Assembly: GCF_022695595.1 (NCBI RefSeq)
Contig: NZ_CP074380.1
Location: forward strand, 5,134,001 to 5,198,000
Direction of reading: 5' to 3'
DNA: 64,000 bases
Source: Streptomyces sp. MST-110588
Lineage (GTDB): Bacteria; Actinomycetota; Actinomycetes; Streptomycetales; Streptomycetaceae
In this document: positions 52,635 to 60,845 of the stretch, one piece after another
Layout: the number at the start of each line of letters is the position of its first letter
Position numbering within the stretch: position 1 is the first letter of the stretch
Translations under genes and position numbers: made by a program
The notes under the pieces: model-generated
Seen by the model: only the letters and a program-made list of their open reading frames with translations
What the model was told of the DNA's origin: nothing
Database searches by the model: none

Positions 52635-53087
52635 ATGGGGAAGGTGAGCGCCCACCTGTCACCCACCGCCGTCATCGCGTCGCCGCAGCACTGCGCGCTC
52701 AGCGTGCCCACAGAACTCGGCTTGCCCGCGGAACTGCACGTTCCCGCGGAACTGCGCTTCCCCGCGGGACTGCGCTTCCCCGCGGAACTCAGCGTGCCCA
52801 CGGAGATCGAGCGCCCCGAGGCCGGTGAGGCACCCGTGGAGGCGCTGGAACCGGACCTCCCCTGGGTCACGGTCGTGCACAACGACCCGGTCAACCTCAT
52901 GAGCTACGTGGCGTACGTGTTCCAGTCCTACTTCGGCTACTCAAAGGACAAGGCCCGCCAACTCATGCTCGACGTCCATCACAAGGGCCGCGCGGTGGTC
53001 TCCAGCGGCAGCCGCGAAGAAATGGAGCGCGACGTGCAGGCCATGCACGGCTACGGCCTGTGGGCGACCCTTCAGCAGGACCGCTGA
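52635..53087 (+). CDS. clpS: ClpS adaptor with repeat-extended N-terminus
   Basis: The adaptor that delivers N-degron substrates to the ClpAP/ClpC protease. The conserved domain is [20 protein letters not shown], then [51 protein letters not shown]. The HND and VHHKGRA motifs that bind N-terminal residues and the Clp N-domain are intact. Before it lies an unusual stretch of six hexapeptides (V/L/F-P-A/T-E-L-x) encoded by 18-bp repeats. The true start may be ATG 52635 (150 residues) or GTG 52794 in the last repeat (97 residues, normal ClpS size); the GTG at 52704 in the first repeat is a third option. Its stop overlaps the next gene (TGATG). Confidence 0.9.
   Translation: MGKVSAHLSPTAVIASPQHCALSVPTELGLPAELHVPAELRFPAGLRFPAELSVPTEIERPEAGEAPVEALEPDLPWVTVVHNDPVNLMSYVAYVFQSYFGYSKDKARQLMLDVHHKGRAVVSSGSREEMERDVQAMHGYGLWATLQQDR
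52704..52811 (+). repeat. 18-bp in-frame tandem repeat, six copies
   Basis: Units begin at 52704, 52722, 52740, 52758, 52776 and 52794; consensus KTKCCCGCGGAACTGCGC. First and last units both begin GTGCCCAC. They encode [30 protein letters not shown] and VPTEIE at the head of clpS, suggesting the native N-terminus (VPTEIE) was copied outward. Confidence 0.9.
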
Positions 53088-53734
53088 TGGCCGGCCACTT
53101 CGAGCCCCTGCCGGGCGGCGGTGCCGCCGCCCCCCTCGACGAGGTCGAGATCTCCATCCTGCGCAGCCTGGCCGTACAGCTCCTGGAGCTGATCGGGCCC
53201 GGCGAGGAGCCCGTCGAGAACGAGGACCCGCTCGCCGCGCTCTTCTCGGAGGGCCCCAGCGAGCCGCCCTCCGACCCGGCGCTGGCCCGCCTCTTCCCCG
53301 ACGCGTACGGCGGCCCCGACGTCGTCCCGGACGACGACACCCACGCCGCCTCCGCGGAGTTCCGCCGCTACACGGAGAACGACCTCCGCGCCCGCAAACG
53401 CGAGGACGCCCTCGCCGTCGTACGGGCCCTGGACGCCCTCCTCCCCGACGGCAGAACCCCCACGGCCTCCGAAACCGCCACCCACAGCCCCAGCGCCCCC
53501 ACCGGCCCCGGCGGCGCGGTACTCCGCCTCAAGCCGGACGAGAGCCGCCAGTGGCTCGGTGCCCTCAACGACCTCCGCCTGGCCATCGGCACCCGCCTGG
53601 AAGTCACCGACGAGGACGACGGCGGCGAACTCCTCCGCCTCCCCGACGCCGACCCCCGCAAGCCCATGGTCATGGCCTACCTGTGGCTGGGCGCCCTCCA
53701 GGAGTCCCTGGTGGAAACCCTCCTCCCCGACTAA
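53087..53734 (+). CDS. DUF2017-family protein (ClpS operon partner)
   Basis: A 215-residue DUF2017 protein: LDEVEISILRSLAVQLLELIGPG at the start, DPALARLFPDAYGG in the middle, AEFRRYTENDLRARKREDALAVVRALDAL, and GGAVLRLKPDESRQWLGALNDLRLAIGTRLEVTDED near the end. DUF2017 genes almost always sit directly after clpS in actinobacteria, so a role in N-degron proteolysis is likely, but no activity is established to my knowledge. TGATG overlap with clpS. Confidence 0.9.
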   Translation: MAGHFEPLPGGGAAAPLDEVEISILRSLAVQLLELIGPGEEPVENEDPLAALFSEGPSEPPSDPALARLFPDAYGGPDVVPDDDTHAASAEFRRYTENDLRARKREDALAVVRALDALLPDGRTPTASETATHSPSAPTGPGGAVLRLKPDESRQWLGALNDLRLAIGTRLEVTDEDDGGELLRLPDADPRKPMVMAYLWLGALQESLVETLLPD

Positions 53735-53793
53735 CCCCCCGCTCCCCTAGAAGCCACCCACCCCACTCCCCAAGCCCCCACCCGCCCGAAGCG

Positions 53794-54045
53794 AGCCACT
53801 CCGCCCGGGCAGCGCCACTCCGGCGCGGGGCCACTACTCCGCCCGGAGGGCGCCACTCCGGCAATTGGAGAGCGCTGCTCCGATGCGAGATCAGCGCTCC
53901 GGTTCCAGTTCACCGTTCCGGTTCAAGATCACCGCTCCGATACGAGATCACCGCTCCGATGCGAGATCACTGCTCCGGTTCGAGTTCACCGTTCCGATTC
54001 GAGATCAGTGCTCCCGGAGCGAGAGCGCTGCTCCGAATCGGGTTG
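53794..54045. repeat. Array of about thirteen 19-bp tandem repeats
   Basis: Four diverged units at 53794, 53813, 53832 and 53851 are followed by a 5-base slip and nine units at 53875, 53894, 53913, 53932, 53951, 53970, 53989, 54008 and 54027. The consensus of the better units is CCGCTCCGATKCGAGATCA; all keep a CTCCG-like core. The phase is exact to the base across nine units. The array fills the gap between the clpS operon and the amino-acid permease gene. There are no unique spacers, so it is not a CRISPR array. Confidence 0.88.
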
Positions 54046-54057
54046 CCTGATCTTGAT

Positions 54058-54074
54058 CGTTCGTTCAACGAACG
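54058..54074. promoter_or_regulatory. Perfect dyad CGTTCGTT-C-AACGAACG, operator candidate
   Basis: An 8-1-8 inverted repeat lies between the 19-bp array and the permease gene, 283 bases before the start. Palindromes of this kind are common operators for TetR- or XRE-type repressors. The rest of 54075-54356 holds no gene; it includes GATCCGG/CCGGATC-type short dyads at 54306-54330. Confidence 0.4.
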
Positions 54075-54356
54075 CTTACATCCGGATAACGATCGCATCA
54101 CCGGGGCGGTGGGTGTTCCTGCCTGTTTCTGGGAGATGTCCCATTTTGTGGGTGTTTTTTCGGGAGCTTGATCCAAGTCATCACTGGTCGACATCCAAGC
54201 TGCCGTGATAGATGTTCACGACCTGCCGTGAGTGACGCCACCCCTGTCGCTGCGGGAGCGCTGAGCCGACCGACCGTCGGCGTGCAGGACTCCATCCGGG
54301 GGGATCGGGACCCGATCCGGAAGATCCGGGTCGGAATGGAGAAAGGCGCACCACTC

Positions 54357-55841
54357 ATGACCTCAGTGCAGGTCGACAAGCAACACGACGGCAACGAGGC
54401 CGCAGGTTCCGCCCCGGAAGAGGGCTACCAGCGGGGTCTGGGCAACCGACAGATCCAGATGATCGCCATTGGTGGCGCCATCGGAACGGGCCTGTTCCTC
54501 GGAGCGGGCAAGGCGATCTCCAAGGCCGGCCCCAGCATCATCCTCGCCTACGCGATCGTGGGCCTGGTCATCTTCTTCATCATGCGGGCCCTGGGCGAGC
54601 TGCTCATGTACCGGCCGGTGTCGGGTTCCTTCTCGGAGTACGCCCGCGAGTTCCTCGGCCCGTTCATGGGGTTTGTGACCGGCTGGACGTACTGGCTCTT
54701 CTGGGTCGTCACCGGCATCACGGAAGTGACCGCAGCGGCCACCTATGTGCAGTACTGGAACAAGGGCATACCTCAATGGGCCGCCGCGCTGGTCTTCACG
54801 GTGGCGCTCTTCGGCATCAACCTGATCTCCGTCAAGCTCTTCGGTGAGCTGGAGTTCTGGTTCTCGATGGTCAAGGTCACCGCGATCATCGGCATGATCC
54901 TCATCGGTCTCGGCGTGATCATCCTGGGCTTCTCCGACGCCGGTGACACCGCTTCCTTCAGCCTCCTGTGGTCCGACGGCGGATTCTTCCCCAAGGGCAT
55001 CGGCGGGACGCTGATGACCCTGCAGATCGTGATGTTCGCCTTCCTCGCCGTCGAGCTCGTCGGCGTCACCGCGGGCGAGGCGACCAACCCCAAGAAGGTC
55101 CTTCCGCAGGCCATCAACACCGTGCCGTGGCGGATCGGCCTCTTCTACATCGGCGCGCTCATCATCATCCTGTCCGTCGTGAGCTGGACGGTCTTCGAGC
55201 CGGGCGTCAGCCCCTTCGTCGCCGCCTTCGCCAAGATCGGCCTCCCGGCGGGCGCGGGCATCGTCAACTTCGTGGTGCTCACCGCCGCGCTCTCCTCGGC
55301 CAACTCCGGCATGTACTCCACCGGCCGGATGCTGCGCGACCTGGCCCTCAACGGCCAGGGCCCCAAGCTCTTCACCTACCTGAGCAAGAACGGCCTGCCG
55401 ACCCGCGGTACCGCCGTCTCGGTGGCGATGATGCTGGTCGGCGTCTGGATCAACTACCAGTGGCCGGGCGAGGCGTTCAACTACGTCGTCTCCTTCGCGA
55501 CCATCTCCGGTATGTGGGCCTGGGTCGTCATCCTGCTCTCCCAGCTCCGCTACCGCGCCAAGGCCAACCGCGGCGAGCTGCCGCAGTCCGAGTTCAAGGC
55601 ACCCGGTGCCCCCTACACCTCGATCTTCGCGCTGGCCTTCATCGCCATGGTCGTCGTGATGATGGGTGTCGACAAGGACGCCCGGATCTCGCTGTACGCG
55701 GCTCCGGTCTGGGCGCTGATCCTCGGCGTCGGCTACCTGGCCCTGCGGTCCCGTAACCCCGACGCCTTCGCCGCGGGCAAGGGCGGCGACCGGGCAGGCC
55801 AGACGGGTCAGGAGGCCGTGAAGCGGGGTACGAAGGGCTGA
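54357..55841 (+). CDS. Amino acid permease (APC superfamily, AAT type)
   Basis: A 494-residue cytoplasmic-membrane amino-acid importer with 12 predicted helices. The start region is GYQRGLGNRQIQMIAIGGAIGTGLFLGAGKAISKAGPSIILAYAIVG, the substrate-binding unwound helix of the AAT family (GGAIGTGLF). EFWFSMVKVTAIIGMI and SVVSWTVFEPGVSPFVAAFAKIGLPAG are further family blocks. Gene position between clpS-DUF2017 and mec suggests a link with amino-acid and cysteine metabolism, but the substrate is unknown. ATG 54357 follows GGAGAAAGG. Confidence 0.93.
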   Translation: MTSVQVDKQHDGNEAAGSAPEEGYQRGLGNRQIQMIAIGGAIGTGLFLGAGKAISKAGPSIILAYAIVGLVIFFIMRALGELLMYRPVSGSFSEYAREFLGPFMGFVTGWTYWLFWVVTGITEVTAAATYVQYWNKGIPQWAAALVFTVALFGINLISVKLFGELEFWFSMVKVTAIIGMILIGLGVIILGFSDAGDTASFSLLWSDGGFFPKGIGGTLMTLQIVMFAFLAVELVGVTAGEATNPKKVLPQAINTVPWRIGLFYIGALIIILSVVSWTVFEPGVSPFVAAFAKIGLPAGAGIVNFVVLTAALSSANSGMYSTGRMLRDLALNGQGPKLFTYLSKNGLPTRGTAVSVAMMLVGVWINYQWPGEAFNYVVSFATISGMWAWVVILLSQLRYRAKANRGELPQSEFKAPGAPYTSIFALAFIAMVVVMMGVDKDARISLYAAPVWALILGVGYLALRSRNPDAFAAGKGGDRAGQTGQEAVKRGTKG

Positions 55842-56048
55842 CGCCCGCCCGACGCCCGCCCGACGCCCGCCCGAACCCCACCTGGTGCCCGCCGGATGCG
55901 CGCAGGTACCTGCCGGTACCTGTCGGGCATCCGTCGCCACCCGCCCCTCTCGCGCCTTTGTCCAGCATGCGGGCCCGTACGTACCACCCCTCGGTACGTA
56001 CGGGCCCGTCCGGCTCTCCGCCCCCGACGCCCTCTTATTCTTGGCGCC

Positions 56049-56474
56049 ATGCTGACCCTCACCAAGGCCCTGTACGACCAGATCGTCGAGCACGCCCGCC
56101 AGGACCACCCCGACGAGGCGTGCGGCGTGGTCGCGGGCCCGGCCGGCAGCGGCCGTCCCGAGCGGTTCATCCCCATGCTCAACGCCGCCCGCTCGCCCAC
56201 CTTCTACGAGTTCGACTCCGCCGACCTGCTCAAGCTCTACCGCGAGATGGACGACCGGGACGAGGAGCCCGTGATCATCTATCACTCGCACACCGCGACC
56301 GAGGCATACCCCTCCCGTACGGACATCTCCTACGCCAACGAGCCGGGCGCCCACTACGTCCTGGTCTCCACCGCCGACACCGATGACGCCGGCCCCTTCC
56401 AGTTCCGCTCGTTCCGCATCGTGGACGGCGTGATCACGGAGGAAGACGTCGAGGTCGTGGACGCGTACGCCTGA
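56049..56474 (+). CDS. mec: M67/JAMM metallopeptidase, Mec-type (CysO-cysteine hydrolase)
   Basis: A 141-residue JAMM/MPN+ zinc peptidase. The active-site elements are Glu in HPDEACGVVAG, the HSH pair in VIIYHSHTATEAYPSRTDISYA and the downstream Ser and Asp (S-x-x-D). In mycobacteria Mec removes the newly made cysteine from the C-terminus of the carrier CysO. The matching cysO and cysM genes lie 4.8 kb downstream, past the cobalamin-controlled operon. Because the local CysO has a long tail after Gly-Gly, this enzyme might also trim that tail (inference). Confidence 0.92.
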   Translation: MLTLTKALYDQIVEHARQDHPDEACGVVAGPAGSGRPERFIPMLNAARSPTFYEFDSADLLKLYREMDDRDEEPVIIYHSHTATEAYPSRTDISYANEPGAHYVLVSTADTDDAGPFQFRSFRIVDGVITEEDVEVVDAYA

Positions 56475-56481
56475 GCGCTCC

Positions 56482-56555
56482 GAGACAGCGGCGCTCTGAG
56501 ACAGCGGTGTCCTGAGACAGCGGTGTTCTGAGACAGCGGCGCTCTGAGAGACTGG
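56482..56555 (+). repeat. 16-bp tandem repeat, five copies
   Basis: GAGACAGCGG followed by TGTTCT-like sequence recurs at 56482, 56498, 56514, 56530 and, shortened, 56546, with a period of exactly 16 bases. The run leads straight into the cobalamin riboswitch, so it probably covers the promoter region of that operon. Confidence 0.85.
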
Positions 56556-56664
56556 GCGCATCATCCCGGGCGGCAGGACCCAGGAACCCGGTGCGAATCC
56601 GGGACGGTCCCGCCACTGTGACCGGGCTCCTCGCGAGCCCGTGAGTCAGGAACTGACCTGCCGC
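56551..56664 (+). promoter_or_regulatory. Cobalamin riboswitch
   Basis: The region contains the conserved core GGAACCCGGTGCGAATCC with GGGACGGTCCCGCCACTGTG, and the B12 box GAGTCAGGAACTGACCTGCC. CGGCAGG (56571-56577) pairs with CCTGCCG (56658-56664), closing the aptamer. It precedes the binding-protein gene by about 50 bases. Expression of the downstream ABC operon should fall when adenosyl- or methylcobalamin is plentiful. GGATCCCCCGGAGG just downstream could sequester the ribosome site. Confidence 0.95.
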
Positions 56665-56715
56665 CTCTCAGCACCGACCAGGGGACGCGGATCCCCCGGA
56701 GGAGGCACGGCCAGC

Positions 56716-57768
56716 ATGTCCCGGCGTCGTACGTTCATCGCCGCCGCCCTGCTCGTCCCGCTCACGGCCTGCGGTACCCCGCAGTCCGGCGACGACGGCA
56801 AGGCGCCCACCGCCAAGAAGGCGGGCTTCCCGTACACCGTCACCAACTGTGGCGTACGGACCACCTTCAAGGCCCCGCCCGAGCGCGTCGTCACGATGAA
56901 CCAGCACGTCACCGAGGTGATGCTGGCCCTCGGTCTCAAGGACCGGCTGGTCGGCACCGCCTACCTCGACGACAAGGTGCTGCCGCGCTTCGAGAAGGAC
57001 TACAAGAGCGTCAAGGTCCTCGCCGCCAAATACCCGTCGTACGAGACGCTGCTCGGCGCCAACCCCGACTTCGTCTACGGCGGCTATGCCAGCGCCTTCG
57101 ACAAGCAGGAGGGCCGCGACCGGGCCGATCTGGAGAAGGCCGGGATCGCCACCCGCATGAACGTGGAGGGCTGCCCCGGCGGCAAGGCCACCGGCATGGC
57201 GCGGCTCCGCCAGGAGATCCGGGAGACCGGCGCCACCTTCGGCGTCCCCGAGCGCGCCGAGGCGCTGATCAAGGAGGCCGACGCCGCGATCGCCGGCACC
57301 GAGAAGGCGCTCAAGGGCGTCCGGCCGCTCCGTACGGTGGTGTACGACAGCGGCGACACCGCGGCCTTCACCGCCGGCGGCAAGGGCATCGGCAACGAGA
57401 TCATCGGCCTGGCGGGCGGCGAGAACGTCTTCGCCGACCTGGACCGGACCTTCGGGGACGTCTCCTGGGAGCAGGTCGTCCAGCGCAGGCCGGAGGTCAT
57501 CCTCATCTACGACTACGGCGGTACGAGCGTGGCCGCCAAGAAGAAGCGCCTCCTGGAGGACCCGGCGCTCGCCGACGTCCCCGCCGTGAAGAACAAGCGC
57601 TTCGCGGTGCTGCCGCTGTCCAGTGTGGTGCTGGGTGTACGTGTCCCCGACGCGGTCGACGCCCTGGCCCGGCAACTGCACCCCGAGGCCTTCAAGAAGC
57701 CGGTCGCCGGTGAGAAGACCGCGGCGGACGCAGCGGAGACGGCCACAGCGGAAACGGCTCGGCGGTGA
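56716..57768 (+). CDS. BtuF/FepB-type ABC transporter binding lipoprotein
   Basis: A 350-residue class III substrate-binding lipoprotein. Signal peptide with lipobox LVPLTAC; mature part with CGVRTTFKAPPERVVTMNQHVTEVMLALGLKDRLVGTAYLDD, then LLGANPDFVYGGYASAF and later GNEIIGLAGGENVFADL and VSWEQVVQRRPEVILIYDYG. This family binds cobalamin or ferric siderophores; the riboswitch argues for corrinoid. ATG 56716 has CGGAGGAGG upstream. A spacer-like Ala/Glu/Thr tail ends the protein. First gene of a coupled four-gene operon (GTGA overlap). Confidence 0.9.
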   Translation: MSRRRTFIAAALLVPLTACGTPQSGDDGKAPTAKKAGFPYTVTNCGVRTTFKAPPERVVTMNQHVTEVMLALGLKDRLVGTAYLDDKVLPRFEKDYKSVKVLAAKYPSYETLLGANPDFVYGGYASAFDKQEGRDRADLEKAGIATRMNVEGCPGGKATGMARLRQEIRETGATFGVPERAEALIKEADAAIAGTEKALKGVRPLRTVVYDSGDTAAFTAGGKGIGNEIIGLAGGENVFADLDRTFGDVSWEQVVQRRPEVILIYDYGGTSVAAKKKRLLEDPALADVPAVKNKRFAVLPLSSVVLGVRVPDAVDALARQLHPEAFKKPVAGEKTAADAAETATAETARR

Positions 57769-58913
57769 CCCGCGGGACACCGGCGTCGACGCCCGCACCG
57801 GCTCCGGCACAGACACCGCCCCAGGCGTCGGCCCCCGCACCGTCCCACGCACCCGCACCGGCACCGGCACCACCCCACGCACCCGCACCGCGCCGCCGGC
57901 TGCGCCTCACCCTGACCGTCGGCGGGCTCCTGGCGGTACTCCTGGCGGCGACCCTGGCCGGCCTGGCCCTCGGCGCCGTCCGCATCCCGCCCGCCGACGT
58001 CCTGCGCGCCCTGACCGGCGGCGCGGAGCCGGGCCCGTTCACCACGATCGTGCGCGACGTACGGCTGCCGCGGATCGTGCTGGGCGCCGTGGTCGGCGCC
58101 GGTCTGGCCGTCATCGGTACGGTGCTCCAGGCCCTGGTCCGCAACCCGCTCGCCGACCCCTTCCTGCTCGGCGTCTCCTCCGGCGCGTCCACCGGCGCGG
58201 TGCTGGTCGTGGTCCTGGGCATCGGCACCGGCGTGGCGACCACCGTCTCCATGCCGCTGGGCGCCTTCGCCGGCTCGCTGGGCGCGCTGGTCGTCGTCTA
58301 CGCGATGGCCCGGCGCGGCGGCACCATGACCACCGGGCGGCTGGTGCTGGCGGGCGTCGCGGTCCAGTACATCCTCACCGCCCTCACCAGCCTGGTCCTG
58401 GTGACCGCCGCCGAGGCCGAGCACTTCCGGGCCATCGTCTTCTGGACCCTCGGCGGGCTCGGCCAGGCCCGCTGGGACAGCCTGCCGCTGCCCGCCGCCG
58501 TCCTGCTAGCCGGGCTCGCGCTGCTCATCGCGCTGGCCCGGCCGCTGGACCTGCTGCTGGTGGGGGAGGAGGGCGCCACCGTCCTCGGGCTGGACACCGG
58601 GCGCTTCCGGGCCGCGGTGTTCGTACTGGCCTCGCTGGTCACCGGCGTGCTGGTGGCGGTCAGCGGCTCGATCGGCTTCGTCGGCCTGATGGTGCCGCAC
58701 GCCGCCCGTATGGTCGTCGGTGCCTCGCACCGCGTACTGCTGCCGGTCGTCGCGCTGGCCGGCGCCGCCTTCGTCGTCCTGGCCGACCTGCTGGCCCGTA
58801 CGGTCGCCGCGCCGCAGGAGATCCCGGTAGGCGTCGTCACGGCGCTGGCCGGCGGCCCCTTCTTCCTGTGGATGCTGCGCCGGAACTCCCGTGCGGAAGG
58901 GGTTACGGCATGA
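57765..58913 (+). CDS. FecCD/BtuC-family ABC permease
   Basis: A 382-residue permease with about ten helices. After a Pro/Ala-rich polar head come LTVGGLLAVLLAATLAGLALG, RLPRIVLGAVVGAGLAVIGTVLQALVRNPLADPFLLGVSSGASTGA (the family hallmark) and GSIGFVGLMVPHAARMVVGASHR near the end. Partner of the binding protein upstream and ATPase downstream (ATGA overlap). The Pro/Ala/Thr head, about 40 residues of PAP repeats, is not part of the fold. Substrate inferred as cobalamin from the riboswitch. Confidence 0.93.
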   Translation: MTRGTPASTPAPAPAQTPPQASAPAPSHAPAPAPAPPHAPAPRRRLRLTLTVGGLLAVLLAATLAGLALGAVRIPPADVLRALTGGAEPGPFTTIVRDVRLPRIVLGAVVGAGLAVIGTVLQALVRNPLADPFLLGVSSGASTGAVLVVVLGIGTGVATTVSMPLGAFAGSLGALVVVYAMARRGGTMTTGRLVLAGVAVQYILTALTSLVLVTAAEAEHFRAIVFWTLGGLGQARWDSLPLPAAVLLAGLALLIALARPLDLLLVGEEGATVLGLDTGRFRAAVFVLASLVTGVLVAVSGSIGFVGLMVPHAARMVVGASHRVLLPVVALAGAAFVVLADLLARTVAAPQEIPVGVVTALAGGPFFLWMLRRNSRAEGVTA

Positions 58914-59887
58914 CGTCCCGCGCCGCCGACCGCACACCGTCCCGCGACGGGACCACGTACGGCGCCCGGACCGCCTCCCGCGCCGGCACACCACCCGATA
59001 TCGACACACCACCCGATATCGACACACCACCTCATACCGACATGCCGTCTCCCGCCGCGCTGCGCACCGAAGGGCTCTCGTACGGGATCGACGGCCGGCG
59101 CCTGGTCGACGCCGTCGACCTGGATGTCGTGCCGGGCGAGACGGTCGGCCTGGTCGGGCCCAACGGCAGCGGCAAGACGACCCTCTTGCGCTGCGTCTAC
59201 GGCACCCTGGCCGCCACCCACGGCCGGGTCCTGCTGGACGGCGAGGACCTCGCGCGGGTCACCGCCAAGGCGCGCGCCCGGCGCATCGCGACCGTTCCCC
59301 AGGACAGCGTCGGCGGCTTCGAACTGACCGTACGCGAGGTGGTCGCCATGGGCCGCTCCCCGCACAAGAGGTTCTGGGAGGCCGACAACGCGCGGGACGC
59401 GGCGGCGGTCGGGCGGGCGCTGGACCGGGTCGGCGTCGCGGAGCTGGCGGAGCGGCCGTTCGCCGGGCTCTCCGGCGGCGAACGCCAGCGTGTCCTGGTG
59501 GCACGGGCGCTGGTCCAGCAGCCGGCCCTGCTGGTGCTGGACGAGCCGACCAACCACCTCGACGTCCGCTACCAGTTGGAGATCCTCTCCCTGGTACGGG
59601 GCCTGGGCACCACCAACCTGCTGGCGCTGCACGACCTCAACCTCGCCGCGTACTACTGCGACCGCCTCTATGTCCTGCGGGCGGGTCGGGTCGTCGCCCA
59701 CGGCACTCCGCGGGACGTCCTCACCGCCGAACTGCTGGCCGAGGTGTACGGGGTGGCCGCGGAGGTCGGCGTCCACCCGGTCACGGGCGCGCCGACGGTG
59801 GTCTACCTGCCACCGGAACACCGGCCGGCACCGGAACACCGGCTGACACCGGAACACCGGCCGCGAGCGGCGGAGGAGCCGCGGTGA
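58910..59887 (+). CDS. BtuD/FecE-type ABC transporter ATPase
   Basis: A 325-residue ATPase: LVGPNGSGKTTLLRC (Walker A), VPQDSVGGFELTVREVVAMGRSPH (Q-loop), LSGGERQRVLVARALVQQ (signature), LLVLDEPTNHLDVRYQ (Walker B) and ALHDLNLAAYYCDR (H-loop). Both ends carry small repeats: PPDIDTPPDIDT at the head and PEHRPAPEHRLTPEHRP at the tail, each encoded by short tandem duplications. It overlaps the permease gene (ATGA) and the next gene (GTGA). Confidence 0.94.
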   Translation: MTSRAADRTPSRDGTTYGARTASRAGTPPDIDTPPDIDTPPHTDMPSPAALRTEGLSYGIDGRRLVDAVDLDVVPGETVGLVGPNGSGKTTLLRCVYGTLAATHGRVLLDGEDLARVTAKARARRIATVPQDSVGGFELTVREVVAMGRSPHKRFWEADNARDAAAVGRALDRVGVAELAERPFAGLSGGERQRVLVARALVQQPALLVLDEPTNHLDVRYQLEILSLVRGLGTTNLLALHDLNLAAYYCDRLYVLRAGRVVAHGTPRDVLTAELLAEVYGVAAEVGVHPVTGAPTVVYLPPEHRPAPEHRLTPEHRPRAAEEPR

Positions 59888-60756
59888 CGGGCGGCGTGAT
59901 GCCGGGCGGTGTGGTGCCGGGCGGCCCGGCGCCCGGCGCCGCGTTCGCCCTTCTCGACGGGCACGGCCCCCGCTACCGCCTGACCGCCGGTGAACCGCCC
60001 ACCCACGAACCCGGCTGGCTGGCCGCGCACAGGCTGCTGGACCCGTACGGCGCGGAACTGGCCGTTCTGCTGGACACCGAGCACCGAGGCAGCGGCCACC
60101 GCACCGCCCACGCAGCCGCCCTCACCCTGATCGCCGTGTACGCGGGCCGGGTCACCGCCGCGGCGGTCCTGTACTGGGCGCTGACCGGCCGTGTTCTGGA
60201 CGTACGGCCAAAGAACGTGCTGGTGCGCCCGGACCCGGGCCACGGCATCGCGGACGTCCGGCTCCGCGTCCCGCGCCTCCTGGACCCGCCACCCGCCACG
60301 CACCCGCCCGCCTCTTCCACCCCTTCCGCTCCTTCCGCCTCTTTCCCTTCCGCCCCTTCTCCTTCTTCCCTCGCCCTCCTCCAACAGACGGTCCTGTCCG
60401 CCCACCTGCTGCCGCTGGCCACCGCCCTGCACCGCCGTACCCGCGCCGGGCTGCGGCAACTGCGCGGGGGAGTGGCCCACGGCTGCGCCACCGCCCTGGC
60501 GGCCTCCCGCGCCGACCCGGCCCTGATGGCCCGCCGCTGGTCCGCCTTCGCGCGGTCGGCTCCCGGCGGGCTGGCGGACCTCGGCGAGGTCGCCACCGTC
60601 ACGCGTCCCGACGGCACCCCGCGCCTGGTCTACCTCCGCCGTACCTGCTGTCTCTTCTATACGAGTGCCGAGGCCGTACGCTGCGCCAGTTGCTGTCTGA
60701 CCAGCGTCGACGACCGGCTCGCGGCTTATGCGCGGCAGCCGCGGCAGCCGTCCTGA
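59884..60756 (+). CDS. FhuF-like 2Fe-2S protein, last gene of the B12-controlled operon
   Basis: A 290-residue protein whose C-terminus carries RRTCCLFYTSAEAVRCASCCLTS, the Cys-Cys-x10-Cys-x2-Cys cluster of FhuF-type ferric-siderophore reductases. The middle contains a low-complexity PSAPSASFPSAPSPS insert. FhuF members reduce ferric iron to release it from siderophores. Here the gene is coupled (GTGA) to a transporter under a cobalamin riboswitch, so it may instead reduce cob(III)alamin or the importer may carry a metallo-siderophore; neither is proven. Cytoplasmic, no membrane segments. Confidence 0.82.
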   Translation: MTGGVMPGGVVPGGPAPGAAFALLDGHGPRYRLTAGEPPTHEPGWLAAHRLLDPYGAELAVLLDTEHRGSGHRTAHAAALTLIAVYAGRVTAAAVLYWALTGRVLDVRPKNVLVRPDPGHGIADVRLRVPRLLDPPPATHPPASSTPSAPSASFPSAPSPSSLALLQQTVLSAHLLPLATALHRRTRAGLRQLRGGVAHGCATALAASRADPALMARRWSAFARSAPGGLADLGEVATVTRPDGTPRLVYLRRTCCLFYTSAEAVRCASCCLTSVDDRLAAYARQPRQPS

Positions 60757-60845
60757 CCGCGCCGCGTCCCACCTGATGTGCACCGCGGTTCCGTATCCCG
60801 AGACGAGCTTCCAGTCCCCGGACCGGGAATCGATACGATGACCGC

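Noticed and set aside
53794..54045. Repeat array considered as CRISPR
   Set aside because: The 19-bp units are directly adjacent without unique spacers, and no cas genes are in the window.
56551..60756. Ferric-siderophore operon
   Set aside because: The transporter type and FhuF-like gene would allow it, but the upstream cobalamin aptamer is complete, so corrinoid uptake is the better primary call; siderophore uptake is kept as an alternative.
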